A stretch of 64,000 nt of DNA from Neomicrococcus aestuarii (GCF_014201135.1 NZ_JACHDR010000001.1:2046001-2110000); one strand, 5' to 3'. Positions 26,108 through 35,266 are shown, numbered from the stretch's first letter. The notes: a model not told the origin generated them from the letters alone. Program-made: numbers and translations.

Positions 26108-27184
26108 ATGCCATTCACGCAGATCGATACGCCAACGTTGCAAGACGTGCCCGCGGACTTCCGGCCGTGGCTCGCCACACTGATTGCTCTGGTGCTCGCC
26201 ACGGTTCTGACGCTTGTGCTGCGTCAGGTCTTCAACCGGGTGTACCGCGATGACGAGGGGATGCGGAACGCGATTGGTAAGGCGCGGCTTCCGTTTTTCT
26301 TGACGGTGACGTTGGCCGGTGCCGCAATTAGTACGACGACGCTTGTCTCGCCTTCCGAGCTACCTTTCACTGTGAGCTTCTTACTCTGGGCAGCCCTTGT
26401 GGTGTCCCTCGCGTGGCTCTTGGTGGTGGTGCTGTCCTTGGTGGAGGCAACCCTGTTAGCCAAGTACGAGAAGGATCATCTGAATGAGGTGAGCCGCTTC
26501 TCGCGGATGAAGACTCAGGTCACGCTCATTCGCCGCGTCATTACGGCGGTGGTGTTGTTGATTGCCGTGGCCGCGATTCTGTTGTTGATTCCGCAGGTGC
26601 GTGCGGTGGGTGCTGGTCTTTTGGCCTCCGCCGGTTTGGTGTCGGTGATCGCTGGTCTGGCGGTGCAGGGGACGCTGAGCAATGTGTTTGCCGGTCTTCA
26701 AATCGCGTTCACCGAGGCAGTCCGGGTCGATGACACGGTGGTAGTTGAAGCGCAGCAGGGTGTCATCGAGGACATCACGCTCACCTATGTGGTGGTGCGG
26801 ACAGCCGATGGTCGTCGGATCATTTTGCCTTCCACCTACTTCACCACCACGCCCTTCGAGAACTGGTCCCGCGGCACCGCGGAGCTCAACGGCAACATTG
26901 TGTTGGACCTGAACTGGACGGCGCCCGTGGACGAGATCCGACGCCGCGTGACGCAGCTCTTAGAATCCACTGACTTGTGGGACGGCCGCACCAACTCCGT
27001 GCAGGTCACGGATGCCATTGGCGGCATGCTCAAGCTGACCATTGTGGTGTCTGCTCGAAACTCGGGGGACTTGTGGGAGCTCAAGAACTTTATTCGTGAG
27101 CGCGTGACCAAGGAGCTTCAGCAGAATTTCCCGGAGGCGCTGCCACGACCGGCCGCGTACCCGCCGTCCGCGCCTGCTAAGTAG
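26108..27184 (+). CDS. MscS-family mechanosensitive channel
   Basis: The 358-residue protein has four or five membrane segments. It then shows the pore-lining and beta-domain region of MscS: GLVSVIAGLAVQGTLSNVFAGLQIAFTEAVRVDDTVVVEAQQGVIEDITLTYVVVRTADGRRIILPSTYFTTTPFENWSRG. It should open on membrane tension to release solutes after hypo-osmotic shock. ATG 26108 is preferred over ATG 26075 as the longer version adds residues not typical of the family. The 3' end carries a 20-bp degenerate tandem repeat over the stop. Confidence 0.9.
   Translation: MPFTQIDTPTLQDVPADFRPWLATLIALVLATVLTLVLRQVFNRVYRDDEGMRNAIGKARLPFFLTVTLAGAAISTTTLVSPSELPFTVSFLLWAALVVSLAWLLVVVLSLVEATLLAKYEKDHLNEVSRFSRMKTQVTLIRRVITAVVLLIAVAAILLLIPQVRAVGAGLLASAGLVSVIAGLAVQGTLSNVFAGLQIAFTEAVRVDDTVVVEAQQGVIEDITLTYVVVRTADGRRIILPSTYFTTTPFENWSRGTAELNGNIVLDLNWTAPVDEIRRRVTQLLESTDLWDGRTNSVQVTDAIGGMLKLTIVVSARNSGDLWELKNFIRERVTKELQQNFPEALPRPAAYPPSAPAK
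26330..26342 (+). repeat. dispersed 13-mer, copy inside mscS-like gene
   Basis: An exact copy of AGTACGACGACGC, translated as STTTL in a membrane segment border. Confidence 0.7.
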
Positions 27185-27237
27185 GGAGAAGCCCAGCTAA
27201 GCAGGGCAAAGCCGAGGAAAGTAGGGGGCTGCCCGGT
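27178..27237. repeat. 20-bp degenerate tandem repeat, three copies, over a stop codon
   Basis: TAAGTAGGGAGAAGCCCAGC, TAAGCAGGGCAAAGCCGAGG and AAAGTAGGGGGCTGCCCGGT follow one another. The first contains the TAG stop (27182-27184) of the MscS-like gene; copies agree at 14-15 of 20 positions. Confidence 0.65.
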
Positions 27238-27245
27238 CCGGGTCG

Positions 27246-28004
27246 CTACCGGAAGTAGAGGCCCAATCGGTAGCCGTCGATTTCTTCGACGCGGATATCG
27301 ATGTCATAGATGTCTTTGAGCACGTCCGGCTGCATGATCTCCAACGGCGTGCCCTGGTGCACTAGAGCACCGTCCTTCATGGCCACGATGGTGTCTGCGT
27401 AGGCGGAAGCGAAGTTGATGTCATGTAGCACTACCACCACGGTCTTTCCGTGGTCGTTGGCGAGGGAGCGGATGAGCCGCATCATCTCTACCGAGTGCTT
27501 CATGTCCAGATTGTTCAGTGGCTCATCGAGCAACAGGTACTGCGTGTCCTGCGCTAGCACCATGGCAATGAATGCGCGCTGGCGCTGACCGCCGGAGAGC
27601 TCATCCACGTACTTGTCCGCGAAGGACAAGATATCCAGTTGCTCCATGGCTGCCTCGACCGCCTCAAGATCAACCACGGTGGGGCGTCCGCCAGAGTGCG
27701 GGAAACGGCCAAAAGCCACGAGGTCGCGAACGCTCAAACGCATGGTCAAGTGGTTCTCTTGGCGCAGGATGGCGAGGGTTTTCGCGGTCTCCGAGGAGGG
27801 CGTAGTGGCGATGTCCAACCCACCCACGGAGATGGATCCGGAGTCCATGTTTTCAAGCCGGGACATAAGCGCCAAGAGCGTGGATTTTCCCGCGCCGTTT
27901 GGCCCGATCAACGCGGTCACGCCGCCTTCGGGAAGCGTGGTGGTGACATCCTTGACCACTTGGTGGGCGCCGAATGACTTCGAGACGGCATCGATCACGA
28001 TCAC
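27246..28004 (-). CDS. iron-siderophore ABC transporter ATP-binding protein
   Basis: The 252-residue FepC/YclP-type ATPase has Walker A GPNGAGKSTLLA, signature LSGGQRQRAFIAMVLAQD, Walker B YLLLDEPLNNLD and switch VLHDINFA. It is the last gene of a binding protein-permease-permease-ATPase set that reads leftward from a DtxR box. The length is typical. It powers uptake of a ferric siderophore. Confidence 0.92.
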   Translation of the reverse strand: MIVIDAVSKSFGAHQVVKDVTTTLPEGGVTALIGPNGAGKSTLLALMSRLENMDSGSISVGGLDIATTPSSETAKTLAILRQENHLTMRLSVRDLVAFGRFPHSGGRPTVVDLEAVEAAMEQLDILSFADKYVDELSGGQRQRAFIAMVLAQDTQYLLLDEPLNNLDMKHSVEMMRLIRSLANDHGKTVVVVLHDINFASAYADTIVAMKDGALVHQGTPLEIMQPDVLKDIYDIDIRVEEIDGYRLGLYFR

Positions 28005-28017
28005 TGGAGGAAACCTT

Positions 28018-29049
28018 TCACTTGAGCGAACCCTTCAAGAGCAGCGCGATGAACAAGATGCCGCCGACGAACTCAATCACGATGCTCAGCGCGGTCGAGA
28101 AACCAAAGATGTTCTCGAGGAGGAACTGGCCGCCCACGAGCGCGATGATGCCCAGCAAGCACACAATCGGCAAGAGCCACACGTGCTTGTAGGAGCGGCA
28201 AATGATGTAGCCGAGGGACACCACCAGGAGCCCGAAGAACGTCACTGGTCCCACGAGCGCGGTGGACGCGGCCACCAGCACGGTGCAAATCACCAGCACG
28301 CGAGTCACCACGGAGCGGTGGTTCACGCCGAGGCTAATGCAGGTATCACGGCCCAAAGAGACTACGTCCAGCGTGCTTTTCATGCGCCACGCGAAGAATG
28401 AAGCCACCGCCACCACGACCCCGGCGAGCCCCAGCACGCCGGGGTCCACTTGGTTGAAGCTCGCGAAGAACAGGTCTTGCAAGATGATGTACTCGCTAGG
28501 TTCCATGAGCCGTTGCAAGAGCGCGGAGACGCCGCGGAACAGCGTGGCAAAAACAATGCCAATCAAGAGCATCAAGTGCAAGGATCGGTTTCCGCCAGTG
28601 AAAAGCCACCGGTAGAGCAGGCCCGCGAAGACCACCATGAGCACCATTTCGATCACAAACTTGAACGACTCCGGCACCGTCACCCACGCCGTGCCGCCGA
28701 GCGTAAACACCAGCACCGTCTGCAACAGGACATACAGCGCGTCAAAGCCCATGATGGACGGCGTCAAAATCTTGTTGTTCGTAACGGTCTGAAACAGCAG
28801 CGTCGACACCCCAACGGCCACGGCCGCAAGCACCATCGCGGACACCTTGATGGCGCGGCGCGGAACGATGTACCCGAGATTTCCCTTGAGATCAAAGGTC
28901 ATAAACAGTACGACGGCGCCAATCGCCACGAGCGATAAAACTACCGTCAGTGCCGCGGGAGTGAGCTTAAAGCGGGGGATGCGCTGCGTCGTCGTACTGG
29001 AAGAAATCGCGGCAGCGGACTGTGGGTGAGCGGGGGCGGTTTTAGGCAC
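28018..29049 (-). CDS. iron-siderophore ABC permease (FecCD, YclO-like)
   Basis: The 343-residue FecCD-family permease has about nine or ten membrane segments, with LGRDTCISLGVNHRSVVTRVL (the loop that contacts the ATPase) and GPVTFFGLLVVSLGYIICRSYKHVWLLPIVCLLG. Its start overlaps the previous permease stop by 8 bases. The N-terminal 35 residues are Ser/Thr-rich. With its partner it forms the heterodimeric channel, as in the Bacillus YclNO petrobactin importer. Confidence 0.92.
   Translation of the reverse strand: MPKTAPAHPQSAAAISSSTTTQRIPRFKLTPAALTVVLSLVAIGAVVLFMTFDLKGNLGYIVPRRAIKVSAMVLAAVAVGVSTLLFQTVTNNKILTPSIMGFDALYVLLQTVLVFTLGGTAWVTVPESFKFVIEMVLMVVFAGLLYRWLFTGGNRSLHLMLLIGIVFATLFRGVSALLQRLMEPSEYIILQDLFFASFNQVDPGVLGLAGVVVAVASFFAWRMKSTLDVVSLGRDTCISLGVNHRSVVTRVLVICTVLVAASTALVGPVTFFGLLVVSLGYIICRSYKHVWLLPIVCLLGIIALVGGQFLLENIFGFSTALSIVIEFVGGILFIALLLKGSLK
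28986..28998 (-). repeat. dispersed 13-mer, copy at permease N-terminus
   Basis: An exact minus-strand copy of AGTACGACGACGC, encoding part of SSTTTQRI in the poorly conserved N-terminus of the permease. A one-mismatch copy lies at 28907-28919. Confidence 0.7.
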
Positions 29050-30130
29050 GCGGGCGGGACGCTTCCTTGCGCTGGGAACGCAACAAGAGGATCAGGAAAA
29101 GGGCCGCGCCGAGAACGGACATGATCATGCCGACGGGGACCTCGTAGGGGAAACGAATGGTGCGACTGAGGATGTCGCAGACCAGGACCAGGCCCGCGCC
29201 AGTCACGGCAGTCAGCGGGGCCGAGCGGCGCAGGTTATCACCGAAGAAGAGTGAAACGAGCTGCGGAACCACCAAGCCCAAGAACGGAAGCGCACCCACC
29301 GTGGTGACCACGATTGCGGAGATCAGCGCCACGATGGTCATGCCCAAGCGCATGATCGCCTTGTAGTTCATGCCGAGATTGGTGGTGAAATCCGCGCCCA
29401 TGCCGGCCACAGTGAAGCGGTCGGCGGCGATGTAGCCGATGGCCGTGACCGCCGCGACGATCCACAGGAGTTCGTAGCGGCCGCGAATGACGCCGGAAAA
29501 ATCACCGATCATCCAGGTGTTCAGCGTCTGGAGCAGGTCATAACGGTAAGCGAAGAACGTGGTGATGGATCCGATCACGCCGCCCAGCATGATGCCCACC
29601 AGCGGAACTAGCAACGTGTTGCGGCTGGGGAGGCGGTTGATGATCGTCAAGAAAAGCCACGTGCCGGCGACGGCGAAAAGGGACGCGATTCCCATCTTCG
29701 CGAAAAGTGCGGCCGATGGGAATGCGATGGTCGCGACGAGGATGCCCATGGTGGCGGACTCGACCGTGCCCACCATGGACGGCTCCACAAACTTGTTGCG
29801 GGCCATCAGCTGCATGATCAAACCGGCAACCGCCACAGCCATTCCAGCAAGAATGACGGCGGCGGTGCGGGGGAGACGGGAGATCCAGAAGATCTCCCAC
29901 GCGGCGGGATCGCCGGAAAGAAGAGCCGGGAGGCTCACATCCGTCACTCCCACAAACATGCTCACAACCGCGAGCAGCGTCACCACGGCCACGCCGAGCA
30001 GGAGGGCGCGGCGGGTTCGACGGCTTTCAGCTGCATACGTGCTGACAGCGTTGCTGCTCGTGGAGCGAGCCTTCGCGCTGAACGAGCTCCGGTGAAGGGT
30101 GTCTGTGGAAGTGACGGCTGGAGATGCCAT
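29042..30130 (-). CDS. iron-siderophore ABC permease (FecCD, YclN-like)
   Basis: The 362-residue permease has a hydrophilic 40-residue N-terminus and then about nine membrane segments. FecCD features include WISRLPRTAAVILAGMAVAVAGLIMQLMARNKFVEPSMVGTVESA and GALPFLGLVVPQLVSLFFGDNLRRSAPLTAVTGAGLVLVCDILSR. It begins 4 bases after the binding-protein stop and overlaps the second permease, so all four genes form one transcript. Confidence 0.92.
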   Translation of the reverse strand: MASPAVTSTDTLHRSSFSAKARSTSSNAVSTYAAESRRTRRALLLGVAVVTLLAVVSMFVGVTDVSLPALLSGDPAAWEIFWISRLPRTAAVILAGMAVAVAGLIMQLMARNKFVEPSMVGTVESATMGILVATIAFPSAALFAKMGIASLFAVAGTWLFLTIINRLPSRNTLLVPLVGIMLGGVIGSITTFFAYRYDLLQTLNTWMIGDFSGVIRGRYELLWIVAAVTAIGYIAADRFTVAGMGADFTTNLGMNYKAIMRLGMTIVALISAIVVTTVGALPFLGLVVPQLVSLFFGDNLRRSAPLTAVTGAGLVLVCDILSRTIRFPYEVPVGMIMSVLGAALFLILLLRSQRKEASRPRA

Positions 30131-30134
30131 GGAC

Positions 30135-31133
30135 TTAGAGGGCCTTGGCGACTTCGTCGATCATGCTCAGGGTGTTGTTCAAGCCGTAGCCCACGATGTA
30201 CCAGTTGGTGGCGTCGAGCTGAATGATCTTGTCATTCTTCGCGGCGTCCGTGGACTTCACGAGCTCGTTGTCCAGGACTGCGTTTGCGGCGCCGGTAGCG
30301 GTGCCAACAGCGGCGTCACGGTCAATGACGAAGAGGATCTCCGGGTTCTTTTCCTTGATGTATTCGAAGGAAATAGCCTCACCGTGAGCGCCATCAACCT
30401 TGACGTCAGCGGCGACAGGGAACTTCAGGATGTCGTGAACAATGCCGAAGCGACTAGCTGCACCGTAGGCGGTGAGTTCGCCGGCGGAGCTCATAACGAT
30501 CAACGACTTGCCGGCCTCTGGGGCCTTGGCGGAAACTTCTTCGATCTTCGCGTCGATGTCAGCCAGCTTGGACTTAACTTCGTCACCCTTGTTGAAGATG
30601 TCGCCGACGATTTCGGCGTTCTTCTCGAACGAGTTCAGAGCGTCATTCTGGTCCACCGTGAGGTCAATGGTGGGAGCGATCTTGCTGAGCTCCTCGTAGG
30701 AACCGGCGGTGCGGCCGCTGATGATGATCAGGTCCGGGGCGCCTTCGGAGATGGCCTCGAAGTCTGGTTCCTTCATGTTGCCGATCTTGTCAACGCTCTC
30801 GTATTCCTTGAGCGACGCCGGGAAAACGGCTTCAGGAACGCCGGCGGCCTTCACGTCGAGGGCTTCCATGGTGTCCAGAACTCCGAGGTCAAAGACGTAG
30901 ACGTTCTCAGGGTTCACGGGAACTTCGGTGCTGCCCTGGGCGTGCTCAACGGTGATGGTGCCCGAGGTGGCGGACGTGCTGGATGAGACCGAGCTGTCGC
31001 CGGAAGCGTTGGAGGAGGAAGCTGGAGCGGAGGCGCCGCAAGCAGTCAGCGCAAGAAGTGCAACGGTTGCGGTGACTGCGGAGAAGGAGAAACGCTTCGC
31101 GGCAAGGCCTGAGCGAGTGCGAGTGGAAGTCAT
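30135..31133 (-). CDS. iron-siderophore ABC substrate-binding lipoprotein
   Basis: The 332-residue lipoprotein has lipobox LLALTAC, a Ser/Ala-rich linker and a FatB/YclQ/CeuE-type fold: VYVFDLGVLDTMEALDVKAAGVPEAVFPASLKEY, APDLIIISGRTAGSYEELSKIAPTIDL and GIVHDILKFP. FatB-like proteins bind ferric catecholate or petrobactin-type siderophores. ATG 31133 has a GGAG site; the in-frame ATG at 31175 is less well placed. A DtxR box lies about 100 bases upstream, so expression should rise under iron limitation. No siderophore biosynthesis genes are in the window. Confidence 0.9.
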   Translation of the reverse strand: MTSTRTRSGLAAKRFSFSAVTATVALLALTACGASAPASSSNASGDSSVSSSTSATSGTITVEHAQGSTEVPVNPENVYVFDLGVLDTMEALDVKAAGVPEAVFPASLKEYESVDKIGNMKEPDFEAISEGAPDLIIISGRTAGSYEELSKIAPTIDLTVDQNDALNSFEKNAEIVGDIFNKGDEVKSKLADIDAKIEEVSAKAPEAGKSLIVMSSAGELTAYGAASRFGIVHDILKFPVAADVKVDGAHGEAISFEYIKEKNPEILFVIDRDAAVGTATGAANAVLDNELVKSTDAAKNDKIIQLDATNWYIVGYGLNNTLSMIDEVAKAL

Positions 31134-31233
31134 GGAAGGCTCCGATCGTAACGGTAGGGTCGGTTGCCCCGTCACGCTTCCACTAATTAGGAAATGAATT
31201 TGTGAGCTATTTGAGCAACAAGATTCACGGTAT

Positions 31234-31248
31234 AGGTAAGCCTTACCT
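31234..31248. promoter_or_regulatory. DtxR/IdeR iron box before siderophore importer
   Basis: AGGTAAG-C-CTTACCT is a perfect 7-bp dyad that matches the core of the actinobacterial iron box (TTAGGTTAGGCTAACCTAA type). It is about 100 bases upstream of the lipoprotein start. It predicts repression by iron-loaded DtxR/IdeR. Confidence 0.8.
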
Positions 31249-31338
31249 CACGGCAAATCATTGTGACGCGACGCGCGTAATTTAAGCAATGTTTTTGTGC
31301 GCTATTTGATCGTGGAGTATGCGGGTGCTGTGAACAGC

Positions 31339-31369
31339 GTTCCTGCTCTACCGGGTTCCTGCTCTACCG
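31339..31369. repeat. 16-bp tandem duplication over a stop codon
   Basis: GTTCCTGCTCTACCG occurs at 31339-31353 and again at 31355-31369, 15 identical bases with period 16. The second copy contains the TAG stop (31364-31366) of the SDR gene on the minus strand, and the first repeats that TAG. Confidence 0.75.
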
Positions 31370-32158
31370 CCCGCGACGGGCGAACTTCTCCACTAAAGAA
31401 TCAGGAGCAATGCGTGCGAGAGCTGCAGCCGCGCGGTATTTCGAGGACGGAATGCTCACGGCGGCCCCCGCGTTCGAGGCAGTAAGACCTTCGCGCACCA
31501 CTTGTTCCGTGTTGAGCCAGGACCACTCGGGGATGTTCGTGGTGTCCATTTTCATGCGCTCGTGGAACTCGGTCTTCACAAAACCGGGGCACAACGCCAA
31601 GACATGCACGCCGCGATCTTTGTAAAAAACATTGGCCCAGCGCGAGAAATTCACCATGAGGGCTTTCGCAGCCGAGTATGTACCGCGAGGAGTGAACGCG
31701 GCCACGGACGCCACATTGATGATGCGTCCTCCACCAGCTTCGGCCATCGCGTTGATCGCAGCGTGCGCCAATCGCAAAGGGATTTCGGTGTGGATCCGCA
31801 AGTGAGCCAGCTCGTCCGCCCACGAATTGTCCGCAAAATTGCCGCTCAAACCGTAACCAGCATTATTAATCAGCATCGAAACCGGCCGAGACGGATCTTC
31901 AAGGCGCTCGACAACCCGAGCCGCGCCGTCGTCCGTTAAAAGATCCGCAGGCAACGTCTCCACGTCAACCGCGTACCGCGTCCGCAGCTCGTTCGCCGCC
32001 ACCTCGAGGCGCTCCGCATTACGGGCGACCAGCACCAGGGAATGCCCGCTCGCGGCGAGCTGCTGCGCAAACTCCGCGCCCAATCCAGCTGTGGCGCCCG
32101 TGATGAGGGCGGTGTAGGCGGGCGTTTCGAAGCGAGCGGAGCGGGGGTTTTCGGCCAT
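31364..32158 (-). CDS. SDR-family NAD(P)-dependent oxidoreductase
   Basis: The 264-residue classical short-chain dehydrogenase has cofactor motif TGATAGLG, NNAGYG, the catalytic Ser in IINVASVAAF and YSAAK (Tyr-x3-Lys), followed by CPGFVKTEFHERM. The layout resembles the DltE/YqjQ-like ketoacyl reductase group. Substrate is unknown. It starts 9 bases after the stop of the metallo-beta-lactamase-fold gene and is probably co-transcribed with it. Confidence 0.88.
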   Translation of the reverse strand: MAENPRSARFETPAYTALITGATAGLGAEFAQQLAASGHSLVLVARNAERLEVAANELRTRYAVDVETLPADLLTDDGAARVVERLEDPSRPVSMLINNAGYGLSGNFADNSWADELAHLRIHTEIPLRLAHAAINAMAEAGGGRIINVASVAAFTPRGTYSAAKALMVNFSRWANVFYKDRGVHVLALCPGFVKTEFHERMKMDTTNIPEWSWLNTEQVVREGLTASNAGAAVSIPSSKYRAAAALARIAPDSLVEKFARRGR

Positions 32159-32167
32159 ACACCGATG

Positions 32168-32974
32168 TTATCTAGATTGCTCCGTGAGGTAGTGCAATTG
32201 CGCCTCCACCGAGGACCGCGCGGCACGCTTCAGGTGCTCCGGGGTGCTTCGGTAGACCGAATTGGTAACTACATCGAGGGCTTGCGGGTCTGTGGCATCC
32301 ACGCCCAGTCGTTCGAGCGCGCCCGTGATCTGCGCGAGTCGATCCGCGCGATGATCCTGATAAAACCGCACCACACTACCGAGTTGCGCGCCCGCCGGGC
32401 CGTGGCCAGGAAGGAGCGTGGCATGCGGCAGGGCTGCGAGGCGATCCAGTGAGCCGAGGTAGCTGGAGAGGGAGCCATCCGGAAAATCGAGGATGGTGGT
32501 GCCTTCGCCCAAAATAGTGTCGCCGGTGAAGACCTTGGCGCGCGTGCGATCCGCGAAATCCAGGATGAAACACACCGAATCCGAGGTGTGACCGGGCGTG
32601 TGGATGACCTTGATCTCGGTATCGCTGGTCGCGATGACCTCGCCATCTTGCAAGGTAGCGGCCTCGCGGCAATATTCCTTCAGGAAAGCCCTCACGGGTA
32701 CGCCGGTGCGGGTGTGGAGGTTGTCGATGGACTCGGTGTGATCCGCGTGGCGATGTGTAATCAGTACTTGATCTATGCGTCCCAAGTCCGTGATCTGGTC
32801 TAGATGCTCAGGAATGGCCGGGCCCGGATCAACAATGGTCCAGCTAGCGCCTTGATTCCCACTGAATGCGTACGTGTTGGTTCCCGTGAGCGTCATGGGA
32901 CCGGGATTGGGTGCTCGCAAGAGCTTGACGGTGGCCATTGTGGGGGCCGCCGTGCGGAAGGGTGCTTCGCTCAT
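32168..32974 (-). CDS. metallo-beta-lactamase-fold hydrolase (LACTB2-like)
   Basis: The 268-residue protein has the metal motif THRHADHT (residues 73-80), His in HTPGHTSDSV, Asp in FTGDTILG and His in LLPGHGPAG, giving a complete di-metal site. A C-terminal helical region with DPQALDVVTNSVYRSTPEHLKRAARSSVEAQLHYL is typical of LACTB2-like nucleases and thioesterases. It shares a unit with the SDR gene. The substrate is not evident. Confidence 0.87.
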   Translation of the reverse strand: MSEAPFRTAAPTMATVKLLRAPNPGPMTLTGTNTYAFSGNQGASWTIVDPGPAIPEHLDQITDLGRIDQVLITHRHADHTESIDNLHTRTGVPVRAFLKEYCREAATLQDGEVIATSDTEIKVIHTPGHTSDSVCFILDFADRTRAKVFTGDTILGEGTTILDFPDGSLSSYLGSLDRLAALPHATLLPGHGPAGAQLGSVVRFYQDHRADRLAQITGALERLGVDATDPQALDVVTNSVYRSTPEHLKRAARSSVEAQLHYLTEQSR

Positions 32975-33128
32975 CCATTCACTATAGCGATGTACGTCAC
33001 ATTCGGGGGAGGGTGTGCAAAAGCCCGCGGCTACCTTTTGGTGGGGCTCGTGGTGAGGCGCCTAGTGGAGCGCTCGGGGAGCTCTTGCCGGAGGTAACGC
33101 GCGGGCTGTTGCTACAGAGGTTACTGAA

Positions 33129-34316
33129 TTACTTGACGTAGCTCGGGAACGCGACCTGGGTCGTCAGACGCTGGTCGCCGTTGGTGGTGTCCACGCCCAA
33201 GTCCTTCGCGAAGACCGTGCGAGTGCCTGCGTAAACGGTGGCCACGGACTCGTCGAGCTCGAAGACGCGAGCGCCGCGCAAGCGGTGGTTCTCCACGCCG
33301 CCCAAACCGTAAGTGCCGTATCCGGTGCCAGGGCCGTAGCCGAGTTCGATGCCGAAGTAGTCACCCTTGTAGGTGTTGATGTGGTCGTGGCCGCAGTACA
33401 TGCCGCGCACGTCGCCGCGCTCTTGAGCGGCCGCGTAGATGCCGGAGTTGAACGCGCCCGTGTAGACCTCTTCGTGCTTTTCGCCCTCAATCGAGTGCTT
33501 GACCTTGGCAGTTGCCACGCCTGCCTCGTCAGAGGAGAACTGCTGGCCGAACCACATGTGGTGGTGCTCGAACGTAGGGATGTGGAAGAACATCAACGAC
33601 TGAATCTTCTTGCCGAACTTCCGCTCAGTGGCTTCGGATGCTTCCGTGTACCACTGGATCTGGTTGGGGCGGATCCAGTCGTAGCCCATGAGGCCGTCGA
33701 AGTTCTGGCCGCCGAGGGTGTCTGGGGCGTAGCGGTTTGAGTCGAGGAGCCAGATGCCGAAGGCGGCGGTGTTTTTGGATGCGCTGCGGATCAACAGCTG
33801 CGCGTTGCAGTGGCCGTAAACGCCCTTGACTGGGGAGGGGTTGAGGTTGTGCTTGTACTGCTGCAAGAACGCGACGATCTCTTCTTCACGCATGCCGGTC
33901 TGGTTGGAGAGCGAGTCTTCGTCGTGGTTTCCGAAGGTCACGGCCCACTTGATACCGCGCGATTCCATAGGCATGACAACGTTGTTGTACGCCTCCTTGA
34001 CCTCTTTCGCGGTGCGCGGCGAGCCGTTGATGACGTCGCCGTTGATGAGGGCGAAGCCTGGCTTCTCGGTGTCGAGCACCTTTTCCATGAGTTCGATGGT
34101 GCGGCGGTCCGTGAGGCGTCCGTCTTGCGTGTCATTGAACTGCACGATCTTGAACTTGCCGTCTGCGTTGAAGGCGAGCGGCATGTTCTTTGGCGCGGTG
34201 CCCTTTGCCGTGGTTACGGTTGCGTTCGCGCCCGGCGCCATCGCCAATACGCCAGCGGCGGCTGCAATGCCGGTGCCGGCGAGGACGCCGCGTCGGCCTA
34301 CAAGATTCTTCGACAT
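33129..34316 (-). CDS. Tat-exported metallophosphoesterase (Dcr2-like)
   Basis: The 395-residue protein begins MSKNLVGRRGVLAG with a twin-arginine signal and an Ala-rich hydrophobic stretch. Calcineurin-type metal motifs follow: FKIVQFNDTQDGR, NGDVINGSPR, FGNHDED, FFHIPTFEHH and CGHDHIN. It should hydrolyse phosphate esters outside the membrane. ATG 34316 has GAGGAGGAG upstream; the in-frame ATG at 34340 is less likely. Upstream, T-rich 11-base-spaced units near 34345-34400 faintly resemble an actinobacterial PhoP box. With PhoD at 58336 it suggests phosphate scavenging. Confidence 0.87.
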   Translation of the reverse strand: MSKNLVGRRGVLAGTGIAAAAGVLAMAPGANATVTTAKGTAPKNMPLAFNADGKFKIVQFNDTQDGRLTDRRTIELMEKVLDTEKPGFALINGDVINGSPRTAKEVKEAYNNVVMPMESRGIKWAVTFGNHDEDSLSNQTGMREEEIVAFLQQYKHNLNPSPVKGVYGHCNAQLLIRSASKNTAAFGIWLLDSNRYAPDTLGGQNFDGLMGYDWIRPNQIQWYTEASEATERKFGKKIQSLMFFHIPTFEHHHMWFGQQFSSDEAGVATAKVKHSIEGEKHEEVYTGAFNSGIYAAAQERGDVRGMYCGHDHINTYKGDYFGIELGYGPGTGYGTYGLGGVENHRLRGARVFELDESVATVYAGTRTVFAKDLGVDTTNGDQRLTTQVAFPSYVK

Positions 34317-34647
34317 GATTCTCCTCCTCGAAAGTGGCAATCAGGGGTGTCGATTGCCGTCTTGCTTCGAGCGTAGGAATCCTCCGTGAATACTTCGGAA
34401 ATGGGGTTCAAAATCCCGGGGCTGCCGGATGAACGTCCGGTTGCGCTCCGGTAAAGGCATTAAGTACGACGACGCAGCTCACCTTGATTGCCGCAGGTTC
34501 GGGTGATATTCGGTGAGGATTTTGAGCGGATGTTCGGTGAGGTGTGACTTTGGTCGCTGAATTGGGTGGTTCTTAGCTGTTGTGCGTGAATTCGAGTTCG
34601 TCAGGTCTTGACAGTTTCCGGCACCCTCCGGTGTTGCCGGTTGCCCG
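34317..34647. other. 331-base gap between phosphoesterase and MarR genes
   Basis: No gene is visible. It holds the phosphoesterase promoter region, the exact 13-mer at 34463-34475, a hairpin CCGGCA/TGCCGG near 34619-34641, and AGCTGTTGTGCGT at 34575, a copy of the 13 bases covering the MarR stop region near 34649. Confidence 0.5.
34463..34475 (+). repeat. dispersed 13-mer, intergenic copy
   Basis: An exact AGTACGACGACGC in the gap between the phosphoesterase and MarR genes, where no protein constraint can explain it. Confidence 0.7.
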
Positions 34648-35094
34648 TCAGCTGTTGTGCGTCAACTTGCGCAGGATGCTGGAGAGTTGCTCTTTTTCTT
34701 CCGCGTTGAGGTCTGAGAAGAACTCGTCCGATTGTTCTCTACGGATAGCGCTGACTTCGTCGATGAGCTTTTTGCCTTCGGCGGTGATGTTCAGGAGAAT
34801 CGCGCGGCGGTCCGTGGGGTCCGGCTGGCGTGTAATCAGGTTCTTGGCTTCGAGCTGATCGACGACGTCCGTGGCGGATCGGGGAGTGATGCGCAGGGAA
34901 TCGGCAACATCTCGAAGTCGGGGGCAGCCCTCTTCGTGGCGGGACACCATGGAAAGTGTGCGCCACTGATGGGGCGTGAGATCAAAAGGTGCCAGGCTCT
35001 CAGTCCATCCGCGACGCAAGTTTCGGAAAGTGGCATGCATGAGTTCCCCGAGTACGGGCTCGTCATGGCGTGAGGTGTGGATGAGGTCTTGCAC
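34648..35094 (-). CDS. MarR-family regulator
   Basis: The 148-residue winged-helix protein has PFDLTPHQWRTLSMVSRHEEGCPRLRDVADSLRITPRSATDVVDQLEAKNLITRQPDPTDRRAILLNITAEGKKL, the complete MarR DNA-binding core with the conserved DxRR wing. It diverges from an ABC exporter gene, and a near-perfect palindrome lies between them. This is the classical layout for a MarR repressor of a multidrug pump. Confidence 0.9.
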   Translation of the reverse strand: MQDLIHTSRHDEPVLGELMHATFRNLRRGWTESLAPFDLTPHQWRTLSMVSRHEEGCPRLRDVADSLRITPRSATDVVDQLEAKNLITRQPDPTDRRAILLNITAEGKKLIDEVSAIRREQSDEFFSDLNAEEKEQLSSILRKLTHNS

Positions 35095-35118
35095 TCTTTA
35101 ATTGTACCCGTTTGCGCC

Positions 35119-35147
35119 GTTGCCACAATGTGCGGTAACCTCATTAT
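35119..35147 (+). promoter_or_regulatory. exporter promoter with MarR-type operator
   Basis: An imperfect 21-bp palindrome at 35119-35139 (half-sites GTTGCC and GGTAAC around an AT centre) overlaps TTGCCA (35120-35125). CATTAT (35142-35147) follows 16 bases later. A repressor bound here would block the promoter. Confidence 0.5.
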
Positions 35148-35266
35148 GTTGTAAACGCATGGAGTTGTGTGCCGCTCAGGAAAAGGAGCTGGTTTTTCAC
35201 CGAACCAATCCTGATTGAATCTGGCTCGTCTAACTCATGCGAAGCACTATGAGGGGGAGGTCCCCT

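Noticed and set aside
30099-30986. A 295-codon plus-strand frame opposite the siderophore-binding lipoprotein
   Set aside because: Val/Gly-rich antisense composition with no motif; the lipoprotein, lipobox and operon order are clear on the minus strand.
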